A stretch of DNA of 64,000 nucleotides from Methanobacteriota archaeon (GCA_023411115.1 JAEYPF010000007.1:27350-91349); one strand, 5' to 3'; counted from the first letter of the stretch, positions 17,623 to 26,159 are shown. Notes: generated by a model not told the origin, from the letters alone. Made by a program: numbers and translations.

Positions 17623-19851
17623 TTAGAAGGTTATTTCTGCATAATTACCTTCTATTATTGCTGTATCTTCGTCCCAGTTGTTTATGACACCAAACAAGTT
17701 TCTAGAACTTGTTCCGTCTGCATCGTACCATTTACCATTTATATAAAGCTGTGCCCAAACGTGTCCATATACATTACCACTTGTAAAGGTACATGTTCCA
17801 TGTACATATCTCGCTGGAATTCCCGCTGATCTTGCCACTGCTACCATAAGATGTGAGGTGTCGACACAATTTCCTGTCTTTGCATTTAATGTGCCTACAG
17901 CCCCATACCTTGTATTATAGTAAAAGGAATAACCTATGTTGTCCCTTACCCAGTTAAAGACTTTAACACCTTTATCATAGGTTGAACTCATACCTTTTGT
18001 AATTGAGGATGCAAGTGATTCAATTTTAGGATCGTCTGATTGAGCATTTTTGGTTGGTTTAAGATACTGTTGCATATCAGATGGTAAAGAATTCACCACC
18101 CAAGGATCCATTGTAACATAGCTTGGTAATCTCTTGTTCGTACTGTAGAAGTTCAATATTTTTGAATACATGTAAATTGTAGATTCAAACTGAACTTTTC
18201 CAAGAGTAGTTGTTACATAATTTGGTGCAATACCGTTAGTGTCAATAAATGATTTAATTTTCTGTGCAATAGTCAAGTATTCTGTTTTTTTAACTGTCCC
18301 GTTCACAAGATCTCCTGTTGGATCCGGAGGGGAATTAATATCCTTCAGTGTTATTGGTGTCGTTATTCCGCTGTTTAACTGTAAGACACTTGAGGTCATT
18401 AATCTCAACATATCAGGCATTGTAACCTGAGTTGTACCAATTTTAACATAATTCGGAAGTCTATGGTTAGTGTCTATAAATGATTTAAGACTTGCAGCAG
18501 CGCTTCTAATTTGGTCCATTGTGAACTTAATTGGAGCGGGAGTGCTATTTTGACGATTATAGAACTCATCTGCTATTAAGCCATATCTGAATAATGCATA
18601 TCCAGATGCGCCATTGTCTCCTGCTGCTTTAATATCATCATTTAATTCATCTGCAGGTATTTGGGTTAAATTGTTATCTGAACGGTATGTTTGAATACCA
18701 GCTATAACTGGTGTTCCGTTTGTTTGGCTAACTATATAGGCCACAGTTGAGCCTATCCAGTCTGCACCGTCTTTTCCTTTGCTGTTAGTACCGGTTGAAC
18801 TGTTGTATCCATAATTTCCTTTATAAATCATTGGAACAAGGAAATCAAGATATTTTGAGAGTTGAGTGTAGTTCTGTCCGTAATAATATGCATTCGTTGA
18901 TCCTTCAGGCATTACTGCTGCTGAAACTGCTACTTTTGGTTTTATTGAGTTTACAGTTTCAGAAACCTTCTTAACGAATGATGTTACTGCTTCGGTTCCA
19001 CCTGGATTTTTATAGGCGTTACCCGGATATCGGACATAGTCAAGATGGATTCCATCTATATCGTAATTTTTGACAATGTCTGTAATTGAAGTTATTAAGG
19101 AATTTACTTTTGTTGTATTATAGCCTGTTTTTGTTTCAGTTTTGTATGTGTACTTGTATGCATAGTAGTATTTCCATTTATACTTCCATTTACCCTTGTA
19201 TTTGTACCAAGATTTGTACCAAACCTTGTATTTAATTTTTTTATCAGGAACTTTTACTGTATATGTGTACTTTCCCTGAGGATCGATCCAATTTCCATTG
19301 GCGTCTTTAAAGCATGTTATCCATGCATGAACCCTAAAACTGGTGCCTTTTAGCTTATCCAATAGGGCTTTAAGCACAGTTTGATATGAGGGAGCTGATA
19401 ATATGTTTGATTTTATGAATATATCTGTAATTCCTGCTTTTTTAATTTCATCTATATTCAATTTGTTCACATCTTCAGCTTTTAGCCATATTCCGTGAAC
19501 ATTTGTATATAGTTCATCTCCTGCGGCGTCAGTAGAATTTTGAACGTTAGTTATGTTACTGTTATTTGAGTTTATTCCACTATTTTCACTTGAATTTGAT
19601 GTATTTTGTAGTATCAGTTGATTTATCGCTGTAGTGTTATTAACAGGGCATGTTGCATTTCCATCTACAAATCCTGTTGAATTTTGAATAGTCTCATTTA
19701 GAGTGTTATTAGTTGTATTTTCTTGAACTATACTTGTGTTGAGGTAATTATCTGGTGTCTGTGAATATTCTGTGGCGGCATATATATTAGTTACATTTAA
19801 CAATGCTGCAACAAAAATGAGCAACACTGCAAGCAACAAAAGTCGCTTCAT
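17623..19851 (-). CDS. Secreted pseudomurein-binding protein with transglutaminase end
   Basis: A 742-residue paralogue of the gene at 12791. Signal peptide (1-25), Asn/Ser/Thr-rich linker (to about 113), GHL10/DUF4015-like barrel (about 115-430; HAWITCF, GIHLDYVRY, FLVPMIYKGNY), one pair of pseudomurein-binding repeats (about 443-494 and 525-582), and a transglutaminase-like domain with Cys662, His697 and Asp712. Unlike the larger paralogue it has a Lys/Tyr/Trp-rich insertion in the barrel (about residues 195-243), and one repeat pair instead of two. Likely a wall peptidase or remodelling enzyme. The ATG at 19851 is followed by AAG CGA, the codons that follow ATC or ATT in two paralogues; GGAGG (19865-19861) lies 9 nt upstream. 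Confidence 0.85.
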   Translation of the reverse strand: MKRLLLLAVLLIFVAALLNVTNIYAATEYSQTPDNYLNTSIVQENTTNNTLNETIQNSTGFVDGNATCPVNNTTAINQLILQNTSNSSENSGINSNNSNITNVQNSTDAAGDELYTNVHGIWLKAEDVNKLNIDEIKKAGITDIFIKSNILSAPSYQTVLKALLDKLKGTSFRVHAWITCFKDANGNWIDPQGKYTYTVKVPDKKIKYKVWYKSWYKYKGKWKYKWKYYYAYKYTYKTETKTGYNTTKVNSLITSITDIVKNYDIDGIHLDYVRYPGNAYKNPGGTEAVTSFVKKVSETVNSIKPKVAVSAAVMPEGSTNAYYYGQNYTQLSKYLDFLVPMIYKGNYGYNSSTGTNSKGKDGADWIGSTVAYIVSQTNGTPVIAGIQTYRSDNNLTQIPADELNDDIKAAGDNGASGYALFRYGLIADEFYNRQNSTPAPIKFTMDQIRSAAASLKSFIDTNHRLPNYVKIGTTQVTMPDMLRLMTSSVLQLNSGITTPITLKDINSPPDPTGDLVNGTVKKTEYLTIAQKIKSFIDTNGIAPNYVTTTLGKVQFESTIYMYSKILNFYSTNKRLPSYVTMDPWVVNSLPSDMQQYLKPTKNAQSDDPKIESLASSITKGMSSTYDKGVKVFNWVRDNIGYSFYYNTRYGAVGTLNAKTGNCVDTSHLMVAVARSAGIPARYVHGTCTFTSGNVYGHVWAQLYINGKWYDADGTSSRNLFGVINNWDEDTAIIEGNYAEITF

Positions 19852-20176
19852 TTTATATTGCCTCCCAGTTTTTTCCAGATGTCAGATCAACACCGATTTG
19901 GAGTTATTGACAATACAATGATTGTTGTTTTGAACATATAAAACTTTTGATTTATAATTTCCAGTAATATACCCATAGTACTTCTTTTTGCATTTAAAGC
20001 TCTCTAAAAAGGAATTAAATATGAATGTTATCTTTATAATAACCTGATTTTTAAGATAATAAATCCCAGTTTACTGCTAATTAATTTAAAAGAAACTGAA
20101 TTAATAAGGTATCTCTACAATACGATTATTAGCTACTTATTTAAAAAAAGTATTAAAATGAAATATTTAAAAATAA
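19852..20176. other. AT-rich gap in the wall-protein cluster
   Basis: About 325 bases. Apart from the TATA-like site near 19938 and the terminator that starts at 20177, I see nothing I can support. Confidence 0.4.
19932..19944 (-). promoter_or_regulatory. Candidate TATA box of the 742-aa wall protein gene
   Basis: GTTTTATATGTTC on the minus strand, about 85 nt upstream of the ATG at 19851. The spacing is like that of the other wall genes. Confidence 0.45.
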
Positions 20177-20227
20177 ACAACTACTCTTCAAGACCCAAAA
20201 AATAAATTTGAAGAGATTTATAGTTGT
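20177..20227 (-). terminator. Long stem terminator after the 460-aa wall gene
   Basis: ACAACTA-CTCTTCAA (20177-20191) pairs with TTGAAGAG (20208-20215) and TAGTTGT (20221-20227), 15 base pairs with a 5-nt bulge. A T-rich run (TTTATTTTTAAAT) follows on the minus strand. Confidence 0.6.
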
Positions 20228-20266
20228 TTTTATAGTTTACAGATTTTATTTTTTGAATTCAAAGCT

Positions 20267-21649
20267 TTAAGTCCATGATGGTACTTCAGAAGATCCAATG
20301 CCGTATCTAAAGAGCACATATCCTGACGCGCCGCCATCTATTGCTGATTGTACATCAGCATCGAGATCAGGATCTATAGCATTAGGATTATTATCTCCAT
20401 CGTAGGTCATAAGGCCTGCATATACTGGTTTTTGGTTTCCATTGGAATCAACAGCGTAATTAACTATATTTTGTGTCATTTGAGTAATCCATGAATTATC
20501 TGCATTGTAGTTTCCTTCGTAGATCATTGGAACCAAGAAATCAAGGTAATCTGAAAGTTTAGTGTAGTCCTGCCCATAGTAATATGAATTTTGAAGTACT
20601 CCATTATCAGATCTAATATTAGCCTCAGGCATCAATGCTGCCGAAAGCTGCTTGGTTACAACAGCACGAACCTTTCCAACGAAATTTGTAATTGCATTTG
20701 TTGCTGAATTTGTTCCACCCATCTGCTGATAAGCTGCGTGACCTGCACTAGCCGTACCTGAGTATCTTACATAATCCAGATGAATTCCTGCTACATCGTA
20801 ATTGTTGTTGATGTTTGCAATTGAACTGACCAATTGATCAGTATAGGCTGTGTTATAGCTTGACTTTTTTTCGTACCAGTAAAGCCATTTATAAGCCCAG
20901 TAATATTTCCACTTGTATTTCCACGTGTATTTCCATTTTCCATGGCATTTATACCATTTTTTGTACCAAACTTTCTTTTTAGCCCTGTATTTTACTTTCT
21001 TGTAGGGGTGGGCAACTGTGTACGAATAATAGCCGGATGGATCTATAAAACCACTGTCGTTTTTAAAGCATACAATCCATGCATGAACTTTTATTCCATA
21101 GGGTTTTAACTGATTTATAGCGTTCTGTAATTCACTGTAATGATATTGGCCATTAACACCCCTTGTACAGACAAATACGTCTGTAATTCCCTGGGCTTTA
21201 AGAGCAGCAGCTTTATCTGGATCCAAATTTGCTGCATCTGAAGAGAACATCCAATATCCCTTCATCGGTGGTGGATTAACAGTTAAATTACTTGTGTTAG
21301 TTGAATTACTGTAATTAGTTCCAGTTCCATCGAAATCAGCCGTTACTGTATAGGTTCCCATATTCCAACTAGCTGGAATTAACCAGTTCAATGTTGCTAT
21401 ACCATTATTCACAGCAGCATTACCTGCGCTAACATTATTTACTGTGAATTTAACCTGCCCACCGTCTACAATTGAAGAATCATTAGCGTTTACGTGAGCT
21501 GTTAGAACTACATTTTGGCCAGCAGTATTATTCACGGGATCTACAACTACTGATGAATTATTTGCCGGATCAGTTGCGCTTACAGCGCTTAAACCAATCA
21601 ATGCAATACCACATATCATTAATATTGCAAGCAACATGCGTCGCTTAAT
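20267..21649 (-). CDS. Secreted Ig-like / GHL10-like barrel protein
   Basis: About 460 residues. Signal peptide ending near SATD, a bacterial-Ig-like domain (about 40-132; GQNVVLTAHV, MGTYTVTADFDG), then a GHL10/DUF4015-like barrel to the end (KGYWMFSSD, KVHAWIVCF, GIHLDYVRY, FLVPMIYEGNY). A Lys/Tyr/Trp-rich insertion fills about residues 214-271. It has no pseudomurein-binding repeats and no transglutaminase domain, so it may be a glycosidase or a wall-binding protein only. GGAGG (21661-21657) lies 7 nt before an ATT (21649) that aligns with paralogue ATGs and keeps the basic KRR start of the signal peptide. The ATGs at 21664 and 21670 lie at or before the binding site. Numbers are from 21670. 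Confidence 0.8.
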   Translation of the reverse strand: MKRRMLLAILMICGIALIGLSAVSATDPANNSSVVVDPVNNTAGQNVVLTAHVNANDSSIVDGGQVKFTVNNVSAGNAAVNNGIATLNWLIPASWNMGTYTVTADFDGTGTNYSNSTNTSNLTVNPPPMKGYWMFSSDAANLDPDKAAALKAQGITDVFVCTRGVNGQYHYSELQNAINQLKPYGIKVHAWIVCFKNDSGFIDPSGYYSYTVAHPYKKVKYRAKKKVWYKKWYKCHGKWKYTWKYKWKYYWAYKWLYWYEKKSSYNTAYTDQLVSSIANINNNYDVAGIHLDYVRYSGTASAGHAAYQQMGGTNSATNAITNFVGKVRAVVTKQLSAALMPEANIRSDNGVLQNSYYYGQDYTKLSDYLDFLVPMIYEGNYNADNSWITQMTQNIVNYAVDSNGNQKPVYAGLMTYDGDNNPNAIDPDLDADVQSAIDGGASGYVLFRYGIGSSEVPSWT

Positions 21650-21670
21650 TATACCGCCTCCCATTTCCAA

Positions 21671-22129
21671 AGATAATTAAATCAATGGAATTTATAGATA
21701 AGAAATGTTAATTGAGGAGCATATATAAATATTGCGATTTTAAATTGAAAAAAAGGCATCTATAGAGCTGATATTCTAAACATAATAGTTATTAGGGTTA
21801 ATTATAACTAAATATAATAAATTTAAAGGATTAGTTTGTTTTTTGTACATATAAGACATTTATATAATTGATTTAGACATTATAGGTCTATTCAGATTTT
21901 TATATACTTCATTTTATATAGTAATACATCGTTTCATATTTTTTTTAGATACTTAATGGAGTATTAACCTGTTTATGGCCTTTAAAATAAAATCTATTTT
22001 AAATTATGCCAGTATATTAAAAATATAGTAAGAACTGGTTCTATTGAATTAATATTAAAAACAATCCATTGATGAAAAAACGCATGAAAGTCCTAAGCAG
22101 AGGTACTTTCCAAATAAAAAAAATAATTT
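21671..22129. other. AT-rich gap in the wall-protein cluster
   Basis: About 460 bases. The conserved promoter block lies at 21719-21760. The remainder is AT-rich with no ORF or structure I can support. Confidence 0.4.
21719..21743 (-). promoter_or_regulatory. TATA box and conserved upstream block
   Basis: On the minus strand a TTTAAAATCGCAAT block runs straight into ATTTATATATGC. The same block and TATA arrangement lies upstream of the gene at 22163 (23414-23437). It begins about 70 nt before the start codon. Confidence 0.6.
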
Positions 22130-22163
22130 AAAGAATTCTGAGATTCAAAATTAAGAATTCTTT
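22130..22163 (-). terminator. Terminator overlapping the stop of the 392-aa wall gene
   Basis: AAAGAATTC (22130-22138) pairs with GAATTCTTT (22155-22163), 9 base pairs. On the minus strand TTATTTTTTTTATTT follows. Confidence 0.65.
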
Positions 22164-23341
22164 TAAATCCAGTCAGGTACATACGAAGATCCATAGCCGT
22201 ATCTAAATAGTACAAAGCCTGATGCACCCCCATCTTGTGCAGAATTCACATCATCCTGTAATTCAAATGGGCTCAATGGTATTAGACAGCTGTCAGAGTA
22301 GTATGTTGTTAAGCCGGCATATACAGGTTTACCCTTCGCCTGATTAGTTATATACTGTATTCTATCAGCAATCCAATAACTGCTTGCATCATAATTTCCT
22401 TTATAAGTCATTGGAACTAAGAAATCGAGATAATCTGCGAGTCTACCATAATCTTGAGCGTAATAATCATCATTAATAGACCCTTCAGGCATCAATGCTG
22501 CAGAAAGCTGAATATATGATTTACCAGTTATATTCCCCTTATTTGTTGAATTTACCGCGTTACTGACACTGGAAACAAATGCTGTCACCGCATTCACAGC
22601 TGCATCTATTCCACCGGGCTGTTGATACGCAGCATTACCATACTGTTCAACTCCGGAATATCTTATATAATCCAGGTGAATCCCATCCACATCATAATTC
22701 CAGGCAATATTTGATATTTCAGCCACCAATTTATTATTATACGTGAGATTGTAGCCAGTTCTTGTCTCATATTTGTAAGAAGGTGTATATATCCATCCTT
22801 TTACATATTTGTATTTAGTGACATATTTCCAGGTATATTTCCAGGTGTACCTCCATTTACCCCTGTATTTATACCACGATTTGTACCATGATTTTGTTTT
22901 AACCTTGTAAGCGGTTTTTATGTCTCCCCATGACTTTATAGTTGTATTGACTTTAACTGTATAATTATAATAACCAGAAGGATTCACAAAACTACCATTA
23001 TCTCTAAAAGACACTACCCATGCATGTATTTTTATTCCATAAGGGTGAAATTTGTTTATTGCTGCCTGTAATTCACTATTATGATATACTCCTGTTGTTC
23101 CCCTTGTTAATACAAATACATCCGTAATGCCATCATTTTTGAGATCATATGCATTTATATCAGCTACATCCTGATAAAGCATCCAATATCCCTTCATTAC
23201 TGGTTTTGTGGATGTATTAGTATTATCTAGATTTGTATTTGAGGTTGAATTTGCATTTGAATCAGTAGCATTTACAGCACCTGATACAGATAATGTAATG
23301 CAGAACATTAGCAATATTGCAAGTAAACCCTGTAATTTCAT
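22163..23341 (-). CDS. Secreted GHL10-like barrel protein
   Basis: About 392 residues. Signal peptide (MKLQGLLAILLMFC to about NAT), a short Ser/Asn/Thr linker, then a GHL10/DUF4015-like TIM barrel (KGYWMLYQD, KIHAWVVSF, GIHLDYIRY, DFLVPMTYKGNY, GASGFVLFRYG). A large Lys/Tyr/Trp-rich insertion lies between the second and third barrel motifs (about residues 131-204, numbered from TTG 23362). No pseudomurein-binding repeats or transglutaminase. A wall glycan hydrolase or binder is plausible but unproven. The ATG at 23341 has GGAGG 7 nt upstream (23353-23349) and is the reference for the start codons of its paralogues. First gene of the cluster as transcribed, though each gene seems to have its own promoter. 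Confidence 0.8.
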   Translation of the reverse strand: MKLQGLLAILLMFCITLSVSGAVNATDSNANSTSNTNLDNTNTSTKPVMKGYWMLYQDVADINAYDLKNDGITDVFVLTRGTTGVYHNSELQAAINKFHPYGIKIHAWVVSFRDNGSFVNPSGYYNYTVKVNTTIKSWGDIKTAYKVKTKSWYKSWYKYRGKWRYTWKYTWKYVTKYKYVKGWIYTPSYKYETRTGYNLTYNNKLVAEISNIAWNYDVDGIHLDYIRYSGVEQYGNAAYQQPGGIDAAVNAVTAFVSSVSNAVNSTNKGNITGKSYIQLSAALMPEGSINDDYYAQDYGRLADYLDFLVPMTYKGNYDASSYWIADRIQYITNQAKGKPVYAGLTTYYSDSCLIPLSPFELQDDVNSAQDGGASGFVLFRYGYGSSYVPDWI

Positions 23342-23362
23342 TTTACCGCCTCCTATCTTCAA

Positions 23363-23777
23363 AGATAATTAAATCAATGAAAGTTTAGTGTGAAGATAGT
23401 TTGTATAAACACGCCATATAAGTATTGCGATTTTTAACTGCAAAGACCGCATCACCATCCCTCATTAATCTTAGAGATTATTTAAAACTAATCATAGATA
23501 TATAAACTAAGTTTTAAAGCTTTATTTTATTTTTAAAACTATTAGCTATTTTTAAAGCATATTTATGAAAAATGAACCAATTAAATACTCAATAAAATCA
23601 ATGCAAATAATATAAAACACTATTAGAATATTATTATGTATTTAATTACAAATTATCCAAGTTTTATCCCTAAAATAAGATTATATCTAAATTTTTAAGA
23701 AACAAAAAAGATTATGGAACTCTATTCGTGATATAGCAACCCTTAGACAGATAGTGCCTGTTTTTGTTTTAATCCTA
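23363..23777. other. Gap between divergent wall and ThiN-HIT genes
   Basis: About 415 bases. The left part carries the wall gene promoter (to about 23460). From 23460 to 23777 I see AT-rich DNA only. Confidence 0.4.
23414..23437 (-). promoter_or_regulatory. TATA box and conserved upstream block
   Basis: On the minus strand a TAAAAATCGCAA block is followed at once by TACTTATATGG. It closely matches the block before the gene at 20267, down to the order and spacing. Confidence 0.6.
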
Positions 23778-23781
23778 ATTA

Positions 23782-23789
23782 TTATATCT
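23782..23789 (+). promoter_or_regulatory. TATA box of the ThiN-HIT gene
   Basis: TTATATCT about 25 nt before the ATG at 23812. There is no ribosome-binding site before that ATG, so the transcript is probably leaderless. Confidence 0.5.
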
Positions 23790-23811
23790 AATTACTCACA
23801 TAGTAATTGTC

Positions 23812-24858
23812 ATGGAAATAGAGAATCTGAAAAAAGCAGTCAAAATCATACAAAACTCTGAAGAAATTGCTGCATTTATTCCAGAAGTCAGAAGTAATAT
23901 CGTAATGGCAAAAGAAAATGCAAAGGATGTAAATGATGTAGCAGGGATTCCAGGAAGAATAACAACCGTGCATGGGAAACCAAAAGCATTCATGGAGCCT
24001 GAATTCGGAGTATCATCACATATGGCAAGATTAGTATTAAGCACAATGAAACATGACCTTTCAAAGCGAAGCGCCATGAATCTTAAATACCATCCAAAAA
24101 TAATAGAAATCTGTGAAAAACTAGGCCTTAAAGTTTCATTTTATGATAGAAATGATGAACCTGAAGATGTAAAACAGGTTGAAGGCGGTACAATTCCATG
24201 GGGAGTTGAAGCTGCCATTAAAAGGATTGGGGATGTTCCAGATGTTATATACCACAGGGGAGCTTGGGGAAAAGAACCTTCTATTTCTATAATTGGTAAC
24301 AGCGCTGTTGATGTTGCAAATATGGTTGTGTGTATTTCAAAACTCTTTAGTGCCAGTGAGGGCTATGAAGTTTTATTTACGCCGCCACCAGAAAAATCAG
24401 AAAAACGTTTAGATGTATCCTGTATATTCTGTGAAATGGCAAGTGGTGATCCAGAAATTTCAAAACATGTGCTTTACAACGATGGAGAAAACATGGTAGT
24501 TCTCAATATTGCACCCTATACAATCGGACACATTCTGGTTATTCCAACGAAGCATTATACCGATTTGAATGAACTGGATCCAGAAGCCCTTAAAAATTTA
24601 TTTAAAACCGTGCAAAAAGCAACAACATTAATAAGAAACGTTATAAATCCAGATGGTTTAAATATAGGAATTAATCTTGGTAAAGTGGCAGGACAGCGCA
24701 TACAGCATATTCATGTTCATCTCGTGCCTAGATTTAAATTTGAATCCAGTTTTATGGGAACGACTGCAAATACACGAATTATTAGAGAAAGCCTGGATGA
24801 AACTTACGCTAGATACATGGAAAAAATTGAAATCCTGAAAAATAATAAAGTAAAATAA
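23812..24858 (+). CDS. ThiN domain fused to a HIT domain
   Basis: Residues 1 to about 185 match archaeal ThiN, the thiamine phosphate synthase domain usually found fused to ThiD or to a helix-turn-helix: FIPEVRSNIV, DVAGIPGRI, EFGVSSHMAR, KRSAMNLKY, YDRNDEPEDV, EGGTIPWGVE. Residues from about 203 to 330 are a histidine-triad nucleotide-binding domain: a zinc-ribbon-like CIFC start, NIAPYTIGHILVIPTKHY, and the catalytic triad QHIHVHLVPR (His299, His301, His303). ThiN joins the pyrimidine and thiazole halves of thiamine; HIT domains hydrolyse or transfer nucleotides. The join at residues 186-202 is smooth, with no sign of a frameshift. A role in thiamine nucleotide handling is inference. No other thi gene is in the window. 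Confidence 0.85.
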   Translation: MEIENLKKAVKIIQNSEEIAAFIPEVRSNIVMAKENAKDVNDVAGIPGRITTVHGKPKAFMEPEFGVSSHMARLVLSTMKHDLSKRSAMNLKYHPKIIEICEKLGLKVSFYDRNDEPEDVKQVEGGTIPWGVEAAIKRIGDVPDVIYHRGAWGKEPSISIIGNSAVDVANMVVCISKLFSASEGYEVLFTPPPEKSEKRLDVSCIFCEMASGDPEISKHVLYNDGENMVVLNIAPYTIGHILVIPTKHYTDLNELDPEALKNLFKTVQKATTLIRNVINPDGLNIGINLGKVAGQRIQHIHVHLVPRFKFESSFMGTTANTRIIRESLDETYARYMEKIEILKNNKVK

Positions 24859-25038
24859 TTATACTGGAAAAGCTAAAATTATTTTACTAAATTCATATAC
24901 AATTAAAAACCAAGCAAATTGAAATTTAAGGGTTTGAAAATAGCTAATACATTTCAAAAGTTAAATTAATTAAGATAACAAAAATTTAAATCTTAAACGG
25001 AAAAATTGAGGTTAAGAAAATTCATGGAGTTTTCTGAA

Positions 25039-25062
25039 CCACGAAAATAAAAATTTTCGAGG
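25039..25062 (+). promoter_or_regulatory. Leader hairpin that covers the ribosome-binding site
   Basis: CGAAAAT (25042-25048) pairs with ATTTTCG (25053-25059) around an AAAA loop. Beyond an A-A mismatch, CC (25039-25040) pairs with GG (25061-25062). The GG belongs to the GAGG (25059-25062) that lies 7 nt before the ATG at 25070, so the fold would hide it. Confidence 0.5.
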
Positions 25063-25069
25063 AAAAATA

Positions 25070-26092
25070 ATGAAATATAAGATGTATGATGAAATCTTAG
25101 AGCAGCCTAGATCCCTGAAAGACACTCTAAGTGAAGAAAAATCACACATGAAAGAAATTGCCGAAAAATTCGAAGAATTTGATAAAATATATCTTTTAGG
25201 ATGCGGCAGTTCACTTTCAACATGTTATTCTGCAAAAAGTGCGCTTGATTTCATATTTGATAAAAATATAGAAGTTTACACTGGCTATGAATTCTTTTAC
25301 AATAAAAAAATTGAAAATGAGAATGCTGGAGCTCTTTTAACTTCTCAATCCGGAGAAACAGCAGATACCGTCGCGGCCCTCAGAAGGGCGCAGCAAAAAG
25401 ACATTTATACCGTGGCAATAACCAATGAAAGCCAGTGTACAATGATTAAAGAGGCCAATGATACTGTCGTTACCAGAGGCGGAAGAGAAAGCGCCATACT
25501 TGGAACTAAAACCTATATCACACAGCTTATGGGTTTATATGAAATTTTATTCAGTATGAATGGTCCTGATGATAAAGAAAGCATGAAGATCAAAGACGAA
25601 GTTTTAGGGAATATTGAAAAACTTCCCTCTGTAACTGAAGACCTGATTAAAAAAACAGAAGCCGAAGGCAAAGAAATTGGCGAAAAATTTAAAGACGATG
25701 ACATATTTTATTGTATGGGGAGCGGGCCAAATTACGGGCTTGCATACAAGCTTGCAATGACCATGTTTATGGAAGGCGCCTTAAAACATGCCTGCCCATT
25801 GTACTCTGGGGAATTCAGACATGGGTTAATTGAACGTGCAGAAAAAGACGTCCCTATAGTATTTTTAAACGCTGATTATCCTGGGGATGAGATGACTCAA
25901 CGATCCATTGAATTTTGCGAAAAACTGGGAACTAAATCCATTGTTTATAATATGAAAGATTATTCTGACATGCATCCTTTGATGTCGCCATTTGCACTTG
26001 TAATTCCACTGGAATGGTTTATTTATTACCTTGCACACTTCAACGATGAGGATCCTGGTGCTACAAGGCATATTGGAAAAGTAAGGTATTAA
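25070..26092 (+). CDS. SIS-domain sugar phosphate isomerase/deaminase
   Basis: Two tandem SIS domains, as in the isomerase half of GlmS and in NagB-II/GlmD and FrlB proteins; the glutaminase half of GlmS is absent. Seen: LGCGSSLSTCYSAK (about 44-57), TSQSGETADTVAALRRAQ, GGRESAILGTKTY, then the second domain with GSGPNYGLAYKLAMTMFMEG and a GEFRHGLIE motif. It ends RHIGKVRY. Likely acts on fructose-6-phosphate or glucosamine-6-phosphate, without using glutamine. Deaminase and ammonia-dependent synthase directions cannot be told apart. The ATG at 25070 has GAGG 7 nt upstream, inside a small hairpin that could control its translation. Confidence 0.8.
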   Translation: MKYKMYDEILEQPRSLKDTLSEEKSHMKEIAEKFEEFDKIYLLGCGSSLSTCYSAKSALDFIFDKNIEVYTGYEFFYNKKIENENAGALLTSQSGETADTVAALRRAQQKDIYTVAITNESQCTMIKEANDTVVTRGGRESAILGTKTYITQLMGLYEILFSMNGPDDKESMKIKDEVLGNIEKLPSVTEDLIKKTEAEGKEIGEKFKDDDIFYCMGSGPNYGLAYKLAMTMFMEGALKHACPLYSGEFRHGLIERAEKDVPIVFLNADYPGDEMTQRSIEFCEKLGTKSIVYNMKDYSDMHPLMSPFALVIPLEWFIYYLAHFNDEDPGATRHIGKVRY

Positions 26093-26159
26093 TTTACATT
26101 CTTTCTTTTAATTTGAAGTAATGCTCCTAATTAAAATTAAAGTTAAAAAGAAAAATAAG

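Noticed and set aside
12791..23341. Prophage origin of the wall-lytic genes, because pseudomurein endoisopeptidases are known from methanogen phages
   Set aside because: No capsid, terminase, portal, integrase or attachment site is present, and the proteins carry signal peptides and own promoters, which suits cellular wall enzymes.
25070..26092. Full glucosamine-fructose-6-phosphate aminotransferase (GlmS)
   Set aside because: The N-terminal glutaminase domain is missing; only the two SIS domains are present.
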